DNA of 64,000 nt from Polycladidibacter stylochi (lineage in GTDB: Bacteria > Pseudomonadota > Alphaproteobacteria > Rhizobiales > Stappiaceae), in contig NZ_LLWE01000025.1 in the NCBI RefSeq assembly GCF_001562055.1, forward strand, positions 395,184 to 459,183. Reading direction: 5' to 3'. Below, in pieces: positions 63,570-64,000 of this stretch (the stretch's first letter is position 1; the number at the start of each line of letters is the position of its first letter). Both the position numbers and the translations under genes were made by a program. A model generated the notes under the pieces. The model had not been told where the DNA came from. It was given only the letters and a program-made list of their open reading frames with translations, and did not search any database.

Positions 63570-64000
63570 TTATGTTGAGACATATCCGGTAGCTTTGAAG
63601 TAGTTCCAGCATTCTTTTGGTGTAAAGAGGTCGCATATCTGGCCAAGGGCGTCGATTAACGCATCAAAAGTGCATGCTCGCATGCGCCGCAAGTGGCTTT
63701 TGAGCTTCGAGAATGCCATTTCGATTGGATTAAGATCTGGAGAATATGGCGGCAGGAATAGAAACCAGCATTGATGACGTTTGAGTAGCTCGGCAGCACC
63801 AGCGACTTTGTGCGTGGATAGATTATCCAGAATAACAGTAGTGCGTGGCGGCAATTGGGGTGCCAGTTGAGTTTCGATGTAAGTTGTGAAGGCATCCCCA
63901 TCCATAGCGCCTTCAATCACCCAGGGAGCAATCAGCGCGTCACAAGTGAGGCCAGCGATAAATGTCTGGCTGTGCCAACGCCCAAACGGGGCTTTATCAC
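63570..64000 (-). CDS. IS630 family transposase, partial at the window edge
   Basis: The C-terminal part of an IS630-type DDE transposase, open to the end of the window (its 5' end lies beyond 64000). Visible are KAPFGRWHSQTFIAGLTCDAL, the second catalytic Asp in TTVILDNLSTHK and the third acidic residue in LFLPPYSPDLNPIEMAFSKLKSHLRR, the family hallmark. It ends with CDLFTPKECWNYFKATGY. The stop at 63570 lies 21 bases upstream of the fic fragment start, so this element inserted in or near the fic promoter. Confidence 0.9.
   Translation of the reverse strand, partial: DKAPFGRWHSQTFIAGLTCDALIAPWVIEGAMDGDAFTTYIETQLAPQLPPRTTVILDNLSTHKVAGAAELLKRHQCWFLFLPPYSPDLNPIEMAFSKLKSHLRRMRACTFDALIDALGQICDLFTPKECWNYFKATGYVST

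Noticed and set aside
63401..63646. 81-codon reverse frame between the IS6 and IS630 elements
   Set aside because: It is in a different frame from the fic fragment, which matches a known domain, and it also overlaps the IS630 transposase end.

Overview
The window is chromosomal DNA of an alphaproteobacterium, most likely of the Hyphomicrobiales (Rhizobiales) type. The evidence is gene content and order, not a search. Seen here are conserved alphaproteobacterial sets: petA-petB-petC with mtnP, apt and trmL nearby; proC with YbjN and UbiK-like genes; lgt with a MidA-type methyltransferase and pgeF; prs, L25, pth and ychF in a row; and uvrC followed by pgsA-moaD-moaE. There are also DUF992, DUF1402 and DUF3775 proteins and Omp25/31-type and FadL-type outer membrane proteins. 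Base composition looks moderate, with AT-rich intergenic DNA. Genus cannot be settled from the sequence alone.

Layout. 1-970 has no convincing protein gene but holds a strong terminator and palindromes. 971-6840 carries msrP (periplasmic methionine sulfoxide repair), a GNAT acetyltransferase, an EF-G-like GTPase, a DUF992 protein and a beta-barrel protein. 6888-16291 carries a large unrecognised protein, an aspartate aminotransferase, GtrA, DUF3775, EamA, dps and a long uvrB with a LexA-type box upstream. Three very small membrane protein candidates lie between 971 and 11597. 16512-24535 holds envelope genes (FadL, DUF1624, RlpA, DUF1402), a metallo-beta-lactamase-fold hydrolase, a cold-shock-domain protein and rlmJ. 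24796-29191 holds a secreted protein, an unexpected hemG, a glutathione transferase, an Omp25-like porin and a Ca2+/Na+ antiporter.

29323-35375 holds uvrC, tdk, hlyU-like, pgsA, moaD, moaE and a Bcr/CflA exporter. 35437-39342 holds ilvE and a MarR/response regulator/kinase set resembling petP-petR plus a sensor. 39367-42522 holds CsaA, TetR, proC, YbjN and UbiK-like genes. 42789-51508 is a mostly forward housekeeping stretch (lgt to ychF). 51603-61131 is almost entirely reverse strand: a DeoR-like protein, GNAT, bluB, apt, mtnP, the cytochrome bc1 operon, an ABC exporter and a small membrane protein. trmL follows on the forward strand.

The right end (about 62290-64000) is mobile-element debris: a broken ISAs1-type transposase, a complete 808-bp IS6-family element, the 51-codon start of a Fic-family gene cut by that IS, and an IS630-family transposase running off the window. 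The IS6 element lacks a matching target duplication, so this looks like a rearrangement junction. The most useful leads are this junction, hemG in an alphaproteobacterium, the LexA box before uvrB, a tandem 9-bp repeat upstream of petABC, and several unlisted small ORFs and RNA structures. No clearly new multi-gene system was found.
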